This document shows positions 22,281 through 33,734 of a stretch of DNA of 64,000 nucleotides, piece by piece (position 1 is the first letter of the stretch; each line of letters starts with the position of its first letter). This DNA comes from Scolanthus callimorphus (lineage: Eukaryota > Cnidaria > Anthozoa > Actiniaria > Edwardsiidae): the NCBI GenBank assembly GCA_033964015.1, contig CM066923.1, positions 4,016,978 through 4,080,977 on the forward strand. Reading direction: 5' to 3'. A model generated the notes under the pieces. It did no database searches, had not been told where the DNA came from, and worked only from the letters and a program-made list of their open reading frames with translations. The position numbers and the translations under genes were made by a program.

Positions 22281-23894
22281 CATGGCTTCGAGAACATTCA
22301 CGTGCTGCACGTCCCGATTTTCAGTAGTTGAAGACTAACGAATAGATTCAATAACTGACAAAGCTTCACCCTCAACTACGAGAAAGCAAACTAAGCATTG
22401 AGTGTTTCTTTTTTCAATGGCCGTAAACTGAACAGTAGTCTAAGCGACTGGGAAACCCTCAGAGCGAGTTTTATTTTATGTTTGGTTCACAAATACACGC
22501 ACTTGCTGGTAGCTCAATGAACTCGGATTTGTTTCATACTGCACTCGGGTAAATCCTCATGAGTTATTTAATAAATTTCTTGTTCATTGTACTGTCAGTG
22601 CGTGCGTGTATTTGTGAAAAAAAAAGTATCTAACCATCGAGCATCTTAAATCCAACTTTCTTTGAAGTAAAATCGTATACACTACCTTTGAGTCTCGATT
22701 TAATCCCCCGTCCTCTCTGACGACTCTCTAAAAACTATGATTTGAGCTGCTGTGACTTGTTATTAACTTACGCTTAGCAAAGCCCGAAACCCACGTGAAG
22801 CAAATTGACATGCGTCAACGCGCCTTATTTCTAGCAATTTCTACGCGCCGGGAGGCGAGCGCAAGCTATTTAGTTAGGGATATTAAGATTAGCCAAATTA
22901 TACGGTCTCTTGGCAGAATGTTAAAGATTGTTAAAGTAGATGTGCACCTGTATTGTAAAGTGGTTTACATTCAATCTAAAGACTGGATATTAAATAAAAC
23001 ACTATGGGGAGGCGCGCTTTTTATTTTTCCAAAACACAACGAAACATTGAATGGCCACTGTGCGATCAACTAAGCCATCGACAAAGGGAAAGAAAAGAAG
23101 AAATTTCCAAATGTCCTCTACCTTCACGTTATCTACAAAAAGATCTTTCAAATGATTTAAAGCTTTCCAAATCAAAAGGCGATTTCATCATGCTATTGTA
23201 ATGGGCTTTGTTGAGAAAACATTTCTGAGAAACACCCTGGAGCAATTTTGTAAAATATTATTGTGTATCACTTTCAAAGAATAAACTTAAGGAAATTAAC
23301 CGGATCCGTTTAGAACGAAAACATATTCACATAACAGCTTTTGCTCAAAAAAGCAGTGACTTGAAGGCTTTTTTCCCTTTTCTCTATTTTGCTAATGGTG
23401 AACTTGTGTTTTGGCTATTTTCGCTTAGTAGCAGACAATTACAGACGAAGCGATCTTAACGTTTGGATTACCATAATATGCGGAATACAAAATGCTGCCA
23501 TTATTTGAAAAAAGAATAAAAATTAAAATAAAAACGGTGGCGGCAAGTGAAGTGCAGGACACTAAGATATTTGCATTTGCTAGGACGTTTTTTATCGAAA
23601 CTAGAGAGGATAGATTAAGCTGACCAAACACTTTTTTAGCTCATATCAATCAGATTCAAGATTATGTAACATGCAAAACAAACTCTCTTGCGGACAAAGC
23701 AGCAATGGCACATCTTGTTTTCTTTTTAAGTGTTCTCAAGTTTCCTTATCCATATTGAAGAGAACCAAAATACATGACACAATGCATCACACTCGATGTT
23801 TATTCATTTTGAAACAAAGTTTCGCCACTAATATTTCGCGATAACGAATGAAATATTCATGAACGTTGACATGTAATAAAAATCCTGATCATTT

Positions 23895-25012
23895 TTACAC
23901 CACTGGCGGCATTAGATGTGTTTGGTACTGTCGATTTTGTGTCATTTTGTTGCTATCGGGCACGTTTTCGTTAAAGCCCAGCTGTAGATTAGCACCAGAT
24001 CGTTCTGCACTTGATCCATAGTTACTAGCACGTCTAGCGTTGTATCCAAGACCTACATTGCTAAGGCGAGCCTTAGACCTAGAAACTCCGACTTCTAACG
24101 CAACTACTGTAGACCTTTTGAATCCCAAACTCTGCTTACAAGCTGCCCTAAATTCAACACTGCGCATTGAATAGACCCATGGGTTTATAGTTGCACTTGT
24201 GTACGCTACCAACTCAACCCAAAGCCAAACTTCCCTCGTGAATAACATCTTCGTGCATCCTTCGGGCAGTGTTAAATTTATAGAAGCTACAACAAGACTA
24301 GGAAACCATAGAAAAAAGAATAAAGTAATGACAATTCCAATTGTCCAAGCTGCTTTTCTGTGCCTTGCCTCTTCTAACCTTCGCGTCTGTTTTCCTGTTG
24401 ATTCGTTTACGATGCGTCTAAGTTGGGCCCGGGCAGCTCTGAAGATTGCAACATAGCAATAGGATGTTATCAGGAACGGGAGGCAGCACGACAAAACGGC
24501 CGTGGAGACCCAAAGAAGTGATAGCTTATCCTTCGGTAAGAAAAGCCTCAAAGAGGCGAATATAAAAGAGAACGCCCAGTTTAGCGCAAGCGATACTACA
24601 CACCGCTTCGTTGTAAGCACAGTTTCATAACGGAATACCATGGTTATCGCCACAAATCTATCCACTGATACGGCTGTTAGACCGAAAGTTGTAACAAAAA
24701 TAGCTTGAATCCACAAAAAATCCGTCCCCTCTTTAAACGGGTCATCCTGTACGAGTTCTCTCCCGTAGTAGCTATAATTAATACTTTTAAAACCAGTAGA
24801 GGCTGCATGACCGCGCCAACTATCCAGTCAGAGGCGGCTAAAGATGCGATAAAATAATTTGACGTCGTCCTCAAAGATCTTGTTCTGTAAATCGCTAGTA
24901 GCACAACCGTATTTCCTCCCACAGCCAAGAGTCCTGAAATTATGCTTAAAACTGAGATTACCAAAAACGAAGCGGGACGAACTTCTAAGTTGCAGCTCGA
25001 TGAATTCGCCAT
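23895..25012 (-). CDS. Class A GPCR, reading frame broken between TM2 and TM3
   Basis: Starts at 25012 (MANSSSCNLEVRP). The first frame covers TM1 (VGGNTVVLLAIYRT) and TM2 (SLAASDWIVG) and then goes out of frame; the second covers TM3 to the tail (DFLWIQAIFV, VSVDRF, FFFLWFPSL, NPWVYSMRSVEFR) to 23895. Both read as one receptor if a single base is adjusted at about 24770-24795, within the AT-rich AAAGTATTAATTATAG. GN, D2.50, DRF, W-x-P and NPxxY are all kept. There is no cysteine at the top of TM3 or in extracellular loop 2; instead there is one in the N-terminus (residue 7) and one in loop 3 (LPEGC). It resembles amine/adenosine-like orphan receptors expanded in corals; the ligand is unknown. 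Either an assembly indel or a recent pseudogene. Confidence 0.8.
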
Positions 25013-28000
25013 GTTTTGGTCTGCAACGTGATTTTTTTTGAAAGAACTGTATATACTTACATTGTATATACTTTATACAATAGATTTCTTTTACATAATA
25101 AAAAAATTAAACCACACTATCTTCGCGAGGGTTCAAATGCTTTGAAGTTTTCCTAATTCGCGGCCGTAATATATTAGGCACAGAATTATTGCCTGACAGG
25201 GTCTGCAGCTGTCCCCATGTCAACGGTTGACCAAAATGACGAAGTTTTTTTTATAAATTTTGCATAAAATAACTCAATGACGACGTGCCAGTCAAACAGC
25301 TTACGACGTCATAAGAAATATACACTTTATTAATTTTATTTTTCTATTTTAAGTAAAGCTAAAATTTAAAATAGGCAGTGGATGGTTATTAGCGTTAGCT
25401 TTGTGCAATATATTACTACTTTAGTGTCATTTTCAACAATTTTTTCTTCATCATAAGAATTAATATCAAACGTCGAAGACCATATCATTCAAGTAGATCA
25501 CGCTTGAGATGGGAGTTATCTTTAGAAAATGAAATTTTGGTGAAAATCGCTTAAGTATGTTACTCCCAGACATGAAGTTATAACAGCGAAGGACTTTGGA
25601 AATACATCCATTTTCTTTTTGTTAACAAATGATATTTCTGTAAAAGAGGAAATCATCCCTTTTAAAAACATAATAAATATCAGAAATGAATTCTTTCAAG
25701 GAAAACCAATGTTTCTAGTTGATGGTCAAAGATTTAAAATCGATCAAAATTATCTTCAAAAGTAATTTAAGGGTGCAATTTAGCTGACAGATTACAAAAA
25801 CTGTAAATTGCCTATTATTTTTAACAGTTTAAAAGCTTCAAACAAAGCTATCTCTCCTGGCATAGATCATATTTTGTAGGAAGTACTTCCAGATTGCTTT
25901 AGAGTTATGTTGAAATTTTTTATGGTGAGAAGGTTGGACATTGAAGATTTCAAGTGGATCAGATTCAACTTAACAGTGATCAGTGATCTTTTAGAAAAAG
26001 CAATTTCACAACAAGTGTAAATTATCACACGGAAATACTCACAAAAGACGGTTAATGATGACCTCCGTATCATCAATACTCTGATCGGCAGCTGAAGTGT
26101 CCAAAGAAGATTAGAATGCGGGCAACTAAACTCAACAAAAGGAACTGAGAAATTTTTTGATGGAAATCTAAATACGCGCTTTTATGAAGCACTGGAGGAA
26201 ATGAATATTAGGTAAATGGCGTTTATTGGGCTAACTTCTTAATTATAATTTTCCTTCTTTTTTTAGCACAAAAAAACGAAATCTGCAAATAGAATGAAGG
26301 TTTGTGGTGGTATACAGCAATTTAAAGCGCGCAACAAATATTTTATGTGACACTTTTCTTTGTCGTACTTTTATCAAAACATTTTAATCTCCAAAGAGAA
26401 CAAGTAGTCAAAACTTCACTGTGTCCACAGAAGAAGATTATGTACAAAATATGAATAGCGTTTTATATTCTAAATCAGGAAAACAAGATGATAAAGCTGC
26501 ATTTCCATCATGGATTGGATGCTGTTGTTTTCGTTTATTGTTGAGAGTTTCAAACAAACGTGTCCACCTACGCTGGTTCTGAGTAATTTCAGAAGTAGAA
26601 AACTACGTCATGTTTTTGGTCGGATGAGAAATATGTTGGCGGACGATGTTTGTTTTTCTCATCTTTTTATTTAACAAAAACCATTTTACAAGTTAATCAT
26701 ATAATAAATTACAATAATATTTCTGAACACTTAAAAATTCTATGTTATTATACAGCATGTATATACAGCATGTATACAGGGCTCAAAATTAAGTAAATAA
26801 TCAAAGTCGTAATTTTACGCGTTGTATTGGCGTAATTCATGAAAACCTGGTGTAAATCCATTAGGAGAACACTACAGAAATTGAAACACAGTCGCTATTT
26901 AACGCCTTAGTGATGAAAGTTAGGCGTAAAAACGTATGATGAATCGGGCGCAATTTGAGCCCTGATATAGATTTTCAATAGTTTTATACATATGTTTTGT
27001 ATTTTACAAATTACAGAAAATAGGAGGTATATTTTTTCCCAAAAGCCGAATACTAGTCTACCATTTGCGTAACCCTGAACCTTGACATTTTTTCGTGCTG
27101 GTTTGCGTTTCAAACGTGCGCGTTTTGTCGAGAAGTAGTCCCGTTTCTCGCACTCTGATCTTCAGCCAATCGGATGGTAGTAAATACACAAAAACACACA
27201 CACTCAAACGTTTCCATCAGAAACAAGCTCAGACAACCCTTCGATGGCGGGCGATAATGTCTCCATAGTTGATCCACTTCCTTTGTAAATGAGCTGAATG
27301 GCAGGATCTCTCAGTACGTGCCCGCCGGTTTTAATAAAATCAAACATTCTCCCACGCGCAAACAGGTTTCTGACGTAAAGTCCACACACAAATGAGTAAG
27401 CTGCACAAAGTGAGCACTAGTGTAAATTAAATAGACAGGGGCATGCCGCGCGGTACTAAGTACCATAAGTGATGTCCTCATGCTGTGGCAACAGGGGTCA
27501 GCTCGCAATTCCTAATTTCGCAAGGCAAAAATCACCTGTATAGTCGAATGAATTTTAAAGTATATCACAAAACGCGCCCAGTGGCGTAGCACCTCTAGAC
27601 AAAAAGGCATTTGCCAACACAAAAATCAAGGGCCGCGGAGCACGCGTAGTGGTGGGGCTCATAAGGAAGAATGTATCACGAAAGTAGTAGGGCTAAATAC
27701 ATATATGTTAGACCGGCTGGTCGGTCCAGATCGTGAAATACCGTGACCGAGGTCTTGAAAATACTGACCTCGACCAAGTAAATAATATATTTATTTCTTT
27801 GCTTTCACTGAAACAGCATAAAACTTCACCGAAATTAGCGCGCGCGCGATTCATCCGGACCCGGGGTCCGGATCGTAGGATTCCGGACCGCTCGCGAGCC
27901 AATCAGAGCGCGCGATTTGATGGATACCGGACCGCTGAAAAATAAAAGAAATGTATGACAATTTCTCTTTCCGCGGCCTCTGAAAATCTGTTAAGGTGAA

Positions 28001-28503
28001 AGTTGTTCGGGTCACGTGTTTTCGACGGAAAGCTTGGGATGCACTCTCATTGCGGATTCTATCATTGGCTAAAGTTTCCCGCGTTGACTTTTTGTCGCCA
28101 CAGAAGCCAGCCAACTGCTAGCTTGGCGCTGATTGGTGTAGGCAGTTGAAAAATTTGAGTCAACGGATTCGACGCAATGTATGTAAATACATTCTTGAAC
28201 AATTAATTACAGGAAGCCGTCTCCCATACTGCCACTGTGTTACATGTTGTGTTGGATCGAAGGAATTAGGTCGGGCGTACACAGTAACAGGCTAGTCAAA
28301 AACAAGCTAATTGTTAAAATTTAACTTGAAGAATTGGTTTGAACACCAAAGGAAATCACTAACTAGTTAATAACTAACAATTTTGCTGCCTGTAGCAATA
28401 ACATCCTCGTGCAGTCAAGGGGTCGCACTGAATCAGACACCGCACCAAAAAAAAATTCGCATCAAAATTAATGATTTTGAAAATATAATCAACTAGGTAA
28501 GAA
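25013..28503. other. Intergenic region upstream of the first GPCR
   Basis: Mostly AT-rich. It includes a decayed LINE segment (25830-26020) and a repeat-like patch at 27710-27780 with the words GACCGAGGTCTTG and CTGACCTCGACC. A GGACCCGGGGTCCGGAT palindrome lies near 27856. No gene is supported. Confidence 0.4.
25830..26020 (+). mobile_element. Decayed non-LTR retrotransposon reverse-transcriptase fragment
   Basis: One frame reads KAISPGIDHI, then a stop, EVLPDCF, and FNLTVISDLLEKAISQQV. These line up with the N-terminal reverse-transcriptase pattern of CR1/Jockey-type LINEs (PGxDxI, then the RPIS-N-L-x-x-I-S-K-x-L-E-K block). In-frame stops and loss of the RPI residues show it is dead. The match is by eye only. 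Confidence 0.4.
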
Positions 28504-28824
28504 CAGAAACATTTAAGTGAGTTGAAACGTGTAACAAACATACATTGCTATAGTGCCAAGCTGCGGAATATCCGCAGAATAAGCAATTGAACAGATCTTG
28601 AAAAGAATGTTATTGCAAGACTTCAAGATGTTAAATGTTAGCATATTATCACTTACAACTGTTGCTCTACTTTATTTGAGCGAAAAATGAAATATTATGA
28701 CGAGAAAACCTGCTTGGGTTAACAGTCAAGAGTTCATTATTAACCAAATATGGTCATAAACAAACCATGAATAATCCACAGCTTGGTTTGCCGTTACATG
28801 TTTCAACTAATTTATATGTTTCTG
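28504..28824. mobile_element. hAT-like MITE, copy A, with 8-bp target duplication
   Basis: Left end CAGAAACATTTAAGTGAG, continuing TTGAAACGTGTAAC; right end GTTACATGTTTCAACTAA, then TTTATATGTTTCTG. GGTAAGAA lies on both sides, the right copy sharing the terminal G. Short inverted ends starting CAG and an 8-bp duplication are typical of hAT elements. The interior has no transposase frame. Copy B is at 30630-32356. Confidence 0.75.
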
Positions 28825-29432
28825 GTAAGAAATAATTGCTCGCAAAGTGGCTTGCGTTTCAGTGGATACCCAATTAAAAGCCACCAGCCCCAGGCTACTT
28901 TGTGTGAAGAATTACGGTAAAAAAAATCAATCACAAATAAAGAATTGTTTTAAAATAATATCTAATGCTATGTTTTCAGATATGTACGAGAATTTTGAGG
29001 ATTTGAGCCATTTTTATTGTTCTCTCGCTCCTGAATTATTACCTTATTTTTCTCACAAATCAGTAACCTGCGAACCCTGTGGAGATACAAGTCCTTTATT
29101 TTTTTTTTTCGTGCTAGGTTTGGTGGCAAGTCTAGTGGAGCTACAGACCATTCAAATGCTGCAAAGGTTGTGAACATGAAAAACAGGGCATGCTATCCGA
29201 CAACTCTCGACAAGATGTTCCGTTTCCGTCTTTTAACTCAGTATGCGATACGAGCCGACATGAGTTTTTATTTTAGGTTCTGTCACACCGCTGTTCACCG
29301 CTAAGTGCAATATCAGACTCGTGTCTTACTGTTATCGTGCGTCAGTAGGGAATCGCGCGGCTGGCAGATCAAACGCAAATTCAAACTGGGCATGCGTAGA
29401 CTACAGAAAGGGACTAAACAGACGAATTTAGT

Positions 29433-29558
29433 TAGCCTGCGATGCGCGAGCCGGCTCTCCTTTCTCCCGTTTTTTGACCGAGCGCTAGAACAGCTTCAGA
29501 TACGGCTTTTCGGTAGTTTTCCGGAGCGCTTTCCGACGAGAGCCTGTTTCGCAGGCTA
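29433..29558. mobile_element. TAGCCTGCG-ended MITE
   Basis: Ends TAGCCTGCGATGCGCGAGCC and GAGCCTGTTTCGCAGGCTA are inverted at the tips. The interior GAGCGCTAGAACAGCTTCAG recurs in the interrupted copy at 51633-52009. No clear target duplication. Confidence 0.55.
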
Positions 29559-29582
29559 GCTCTCCTTTGGGTTTTCGGGGAA

Positions 29583-29658
29583 TTGTTTATTTTCGGGGCT
29601 CAGGATACCTGTGGCGCAAACTCTCGATTTGCGGCACAGGTATCCTGAGCCCAAAAAT
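29583..29658. repeat. Near-perfect hairpin
   Basis: TTTTCGGGGCTCAGGATACC, then TGTGGCGCAAA, pairs across the short loop CTCTCGA with TTTGCGGCACAGG and TATCCTGAGCCC. Possible foldback-element core. Confidence 0.6.
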
Positions 29659-30188
29659 AATATAAAACTTTTCTTCACAAGGTGGCGGGTTATTTTCTAT
29701 AACTTTTAAGTTTAAAAACAATTACGCAATTCAAATTTAGAAAAAATAGTATCCCAAAAAATGGGGCTAATTCTACCCACACTACACTACTCACTCTGTG
29801 TGAAAGTTGAATGTTTTCACTTGTGGATGAAACTGGTCACAACAGGCTAAACCAAATCATCATCATCGGGTTTCCCCCTCCACTGCTTCAGCAGGTGGGG
29901 GGTGCCGATCATTCTTGTGAGCATTGGCAGGAACCTTTCTTGTCTTGCATGCCGATGCTCACAAGACTTTCTGGTTGAAGCTGTATCTTGGGAAGGCCTG
30001 TTAACGATTCGATCTCGGCTATATGATGGCTTTAGTCAAATCACACTAGTGGTCTATTGTCAATGCTGCGTTCTGATTGGTTGAGCTCCCTGGGGGGAGG
30101 TGAGGGAAGGACCCTGGCGCGCGAGGATGCCTGAAGCTTTGAATAATCCTATAGTATCGCGATTCACCCTGCCACTCTGTGTTGTTGT

Positions 30189-30222
30189 GAGCCGTCAATA
30201 TTTTGTGGTATTGACGGCTCGA
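30189..30222. repeat. GAGCCGTCAATA hairpin
   Basis: GAGCCGTCAATA, loop TTTTGTGG, then TATTGACGGCTC: a perfect 12-bp stem. A weaker version (AGCCGTCAATAATCTGTGG) is at about 30520, so these could be the ends of a small element. Confidence 0.5.
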
Positions 30223-31111
30223 AAGGAGCTAGCGAAATTCAATATTTTTCGCACGAAATTGTGTTTCATGAAGTAACGTTTAACTATATTTCTAGCAATA
30301 TCCAATGGCAGAAAGAGATTTTTTTTTTGCCAAAAAAGATGGGAAAATGTGAACAGAAAATGCTCGAGGTCGTGCGCGAAAAGCCGCTGTGTATGCGTGA
30401 GAGCGCGCGCTAATGTAAGGAGAATTGAGATTTCAATCGACGGAAAAAAGCATTGTATCTTGCAATTTCCTCCAGAAAATCACCACTCCGCCAAATACGG
30501 AAAATATTGTCTCCCAACTAGCCGTCAATAATCTGTGGTATTGCCGTCTCAAAATCGTAATTAGTTTATAGTACTACTATAAAGTTATTACGATTTTGAG
30601 TTTCAGCCTGCTTCAGGTACTGTGAATACCAGAAACATATAAGTGAGTTGAAACGTGTAACAGCGCGACAACCTGCGAACAACTCGCGATCAAAAAACAC
30701 CATATTTGGAAAGCAACAGATTCTTCGCTTAGCCAATCAGCAACGGGAGATGTTATTCGTCATGTTTTCTAAAAATAACGCGCGCGAACTCCCCACAACA
30801 GAAGCACAAGAATGAGTTGAGAACTGTTTCTTTTCCATACTCAAAATCCATCAAAAATAAGGCTTAAAAGCACCACGAAGAAGAACAAATAAAAATCTAA
30901 AGATAACAATTTATAAAGAAATAAAATCGATAAGCTTAAGTTAATTTATAAACTAAACGTTTTTTAATTCACTACTGAAAGAAAAAACAACCACATTTTT
31001 TGGTCGAGCCTTACTTGTTTGTTTTGGCTTGATTGGATCCTTCGTTCTTTCTTTGACATCTCATTTTCCAGTACAAATTCAACGACAACATATCTTGAAG
31101 TTTATAACTAA

Positions 31112-31495
31112 GGCACCGTCCACACTACGCCGGCTAAATTTGAAAACGGCTAATTTGCCTCGAAAACGGAGCAAAAGTTTTCCGTCCACACTACGCCGGC
31201 TAAATTTGAAAACGCACAAAAAAGTCAGCACAGCGCATGCGCCAAAAGAAAAACGAGAGCCCGCGGTCATAAATTCCTCGCAGCCGTGTGACATGATGTC
31301 ATCGTTTTCGAAAAGCTCCGTTTTCGCCGTCCACACTAAAACGCGTAGCCGGCGTTTTCACATTTATCCACTTTCGGCAGCGTTTTCGAAAAGATCCGGT
31401 TTCGGTGGAAATTTAGCCGCGTAGTGTGGACGGAAGCACAACCTTATAAATATTTAGCCGTTTTCAAATTTAGCTGGCATAGTGTGGACGGTGCC
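31112..31495. mobile_element. PIF/Harbinger-type MITE nested in the hAT-like element
   Basis: The inverted ends GGCACCGTCCACACTACGCC and AGTGTGGACGGTGCC are flanked by TAA on both sides (31109-31111, 31496-31498), the 3-bp TWA duplication of PIF/Harbinger. The motif CCGTCCACACTACGCCGGCT occurs again internally at 31180. Confidence 0.7.
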
Positions 31496-31526
31496 TAAGA
31501 GCACTGGAGAACTACTCTAATTCCCC

Positions 31527-31983
31527 TTCTTCTGTGTTTGTTGTTTCATAAGAACGGATCCCTTGCAAATAGCCGAGTTTTTCTCCTTCGTTCCTACGTG
31601 TAAATCGATCAACAGACGTTGATATTCATTTCTCCCGTTCTGGTTATTTCTTCAATAGCTTCTCAGAGTTCCTAGCCATAAAAATCTGCTTGGCCAACTT
31701 TTTTTTTCTTGAAGTCCCGAAACTGAGTCATATCAGAGTACTCTAACTACTCTAACTACTTCTCCTGTGTTTGTTGTTTCAAGAACGGATCCCTTGCAAA
31801 TAGCCGAGCTGTTTTTCTCCTTCGTTCCTACGTGTAAATTAGTTCCTTTTGGATCAACAGAATCCAGCCGACGTTGATATTCATTTCTCCCATTCTGGTT
31901 ATTTCTTCAATAGTTTCTCAGAGTTCCTAGCCATAAAAACTCTGCTTGGCCAACTTCTTTTTCTTGACGTCCCGAAACTGAGT
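31527..31983. repeat. Tandem duplication of about 230 bp
   Basis: Copy 1 at 31527-31727 and copy 2 at 31757-31983 both run from TGTGTTTGTTGTTTC through GAACGGATCCCTTGCAAATA and GTTGATATTCATTTCTCCC to TCCCGAAACTGAGT. Copy 2 has a short insertion (TTCCTTTTGGATCAACAGAA). Confidence 0.75.
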
Positions 31984-32580
31984 GTGAGTTTTAACTTTGC
32001 AAAATATGCTCAATTCCTGAATTATTTTTCTCCTTCTGAGAAATTTATGCATTTTGGTTGAGCTTGGAAGTTCTTCTTACAAAGTTCATTGGTTTTCCAG
32101 CAGGAAATCTCGTAGAAAAGCCGGTAAGGCTTCCAAAAATCTGCAAGCATCGATGAATCAGAATGTAGCTTTGCAAAACGAGCACCGAAGCCTGCCGTGC
32201 TCGCCGTGTGCAGTGAAAAGTCACATCTGAATTTTGATTGGCTGCACGCAAGGACATTGTTTTCCAAATATGGTGTTAAGTGATCGCGAGTTGTTCCAGG
32301 TTGTCACATCAGATTCATTCGTCTGTTACACGTTTCAACTCACTTATATGTTTCTGTGAATACATAATGAAATGATCGGACGCGTTTTTAGACGACGCAA
32401 ACAGCAACCGTAAATCTGTTTTTTCTTTCTTTCTTGAACATTATGGCGCAACCAATATATACTACGCATTAGATGTTTCTCACTTCGATAGGTCTGACAC
32501 TGAAATTTCTTAAAAACAGGATTTACAGCTTCCGGTTCATTTCAGTTCAGTCGTGTTCGGTTCAGGTTCAGAATGCCTCC

Positions 32581-32585
32581 TCCCC

Positions 32586-32616
<31 letters not shown>

Positions 32617-32622
32617 AAAAAA
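32581..32622. repeat. Poly-C followed by poly-A tract
   Basis: About 25 C then about 17 A, just downstream (3') of the second GPCR gene. Confidence 0.8.
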
Positions 32623-32799
32623 AGAATGACACTTATCGCGCACAGCCAGCCTTTTCCCAGGCGTTCCTCGTATGCAGTGATAAAGTAAACTGCTGAATGA
32701 ATGTGCGGGGGCTCAAATTGGAGGAGGGCTTTTCCTGTGACGTCACGTTCCTGTGACGTCGCGCTTCTACCACAGGAAGCCCGCCCAGATCGCCAGGGA

Positions 32800-33734
32800 C
32801 TAGGCTGGCGCACAGCGTATGGCACGCTTGAAGGCTTGTCTAAAGTCCGAAAATCGCATGGAATATATCCAAGGATTTACCGCGGAACTGGCATAGCCAA
32901 CCAGCGTAGCCCAGGGCCAAGCGGTAGTGCCAATCACTTTGACAACACAGGGATCCCGGTGAAAAATGTGCAAGCAGGCGACAATCAAACTTGGAATATA
33001 AAACAGCACGAAGACGCCAATTACTATACTAATGGTCCAAGCAGTTTTCCTGTGGCACGCCGTTTCTATCCTCTTCCGTTCCTCGATCTCTGTACTAGTC
33101 GTACTTACTCTTGCGATTTTTGACGTCTGAACGCGAACAGATTTGAAAATGTGAAAATACGAGAACGTGGTTACCGCTAGCGGTACACAGCATCCAATGA
33201 GAGCAGTAGCTAGCCAAAGAATTGGATGGTATTCCTTTCTGGTAAAAATTCGAGTACATGAAAACGCCACAGAAAATATCCAAATTCCGACAATGACACA
33301 GCGACACCTGAAATGGGTGACGATCTCATAATAACGAAACACTCGTGTCACTGCAATGTAGCGCTCTAGGGATATGGCCCCTAGACAGAAGGTAGTCCCT
33401 AGAAATGTTTGCATCCAAAGGAAATCTTCCAGTGCATCAAAAACATCAGGGACGTGACCTGTGTACTCGATGTAGCTGTATTGTATGCTTCGGTAACACA
33501 GCATGGGGTTCTGTACAGCGCCCACAATGAGGTCGACGGCAGCTAATGAGCCTATGAGTGTGTTGGAAACAGTTTGTAATGCTTGAGTGCGGTAGATCGC
33601 TAGAAGGACCATTGCATTTCCAAACGCCGCTACAAGACCCGACAACGCGCTTAAGCAAGCGACGAGAATAAAGACAGGGTTATTGTTCCCGGAGGGCAAT
33701 TGTCACCTGTTGTATTCCAAGTGCTGTTACTCAT
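32800..33734 (-). CDS. Class A GPCR, single exon, break near the N-terminus
   Basis: The receptor frame runs from about 33696 to 32800 and holds all seven helices: GNAMVLLAIYRT (TM1), SLAAVDLIVG (TM2), DFLWMQTFLG with LERY (TM3), FYIPSLIVACL (TM6) and NPWIYSMRFSDFRQA (TM7). It has no ATG of its own, because an in-frame TGA lies just upstream. A plausible start at 33734 (MSNSTWNTTGDNCPPGT, two N-glycosylation sites) is one base out of frame, so an indel near 33660-33695 is likely. The total would be about 311 residues. The toggle Trp of TM6 is replaced by Tyr (FYIP). TM3 and loop 2 lack cysteines; Cys13 in the N-terminus and a loop 3 Cys (HRDPC) match the two paralogues. The ligand is unknown. 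Confidence 0.82.

Larger units (their letters stand above)
21200..23894. other. Intergenic region with a tandem MITE array
   Basis: It holds a GT run and a long poly-G tract at about 21523-21576 and the 21752-22280 MITE array. The rest is AT-rich with no convincing coding exon; short ORFs at 22795-23201 and 23425-23631 have no family features. Confidence 0.45.
30630..32356. mobile_element. hAT-like element, copy B, 1.7 kb, with 8-bp target duplication
   Basis: Ends CAGAAACATATAAGTGAG and CACTTATATGTTTCTG, inverted over roughly 90 bp and matching copy A at 28504. GTGAATAC lies on both sides, the right copy sharing the terminal G. Subterminal arms include CCATATTTGGAAAGCAA and CTCGCGATCAA with complements near 32260. 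It carries no transposase ORF but hosts a PIF/Harbinger-type MITE (31112-31495) and an internal duplication (31527/31757). Confidence 0.8.

Noticed and set aside
22795..23073. 92-codon plus ORF (MKQIDMRQRALFLAIS)
   Set aside because: No domain, no clear splice sites and intergenic AT-rich context; cannot be supported.
24199..24456. ORFs on the strand opposite the GPCR genes
   Set aside because: Shadows of the receptor frames.
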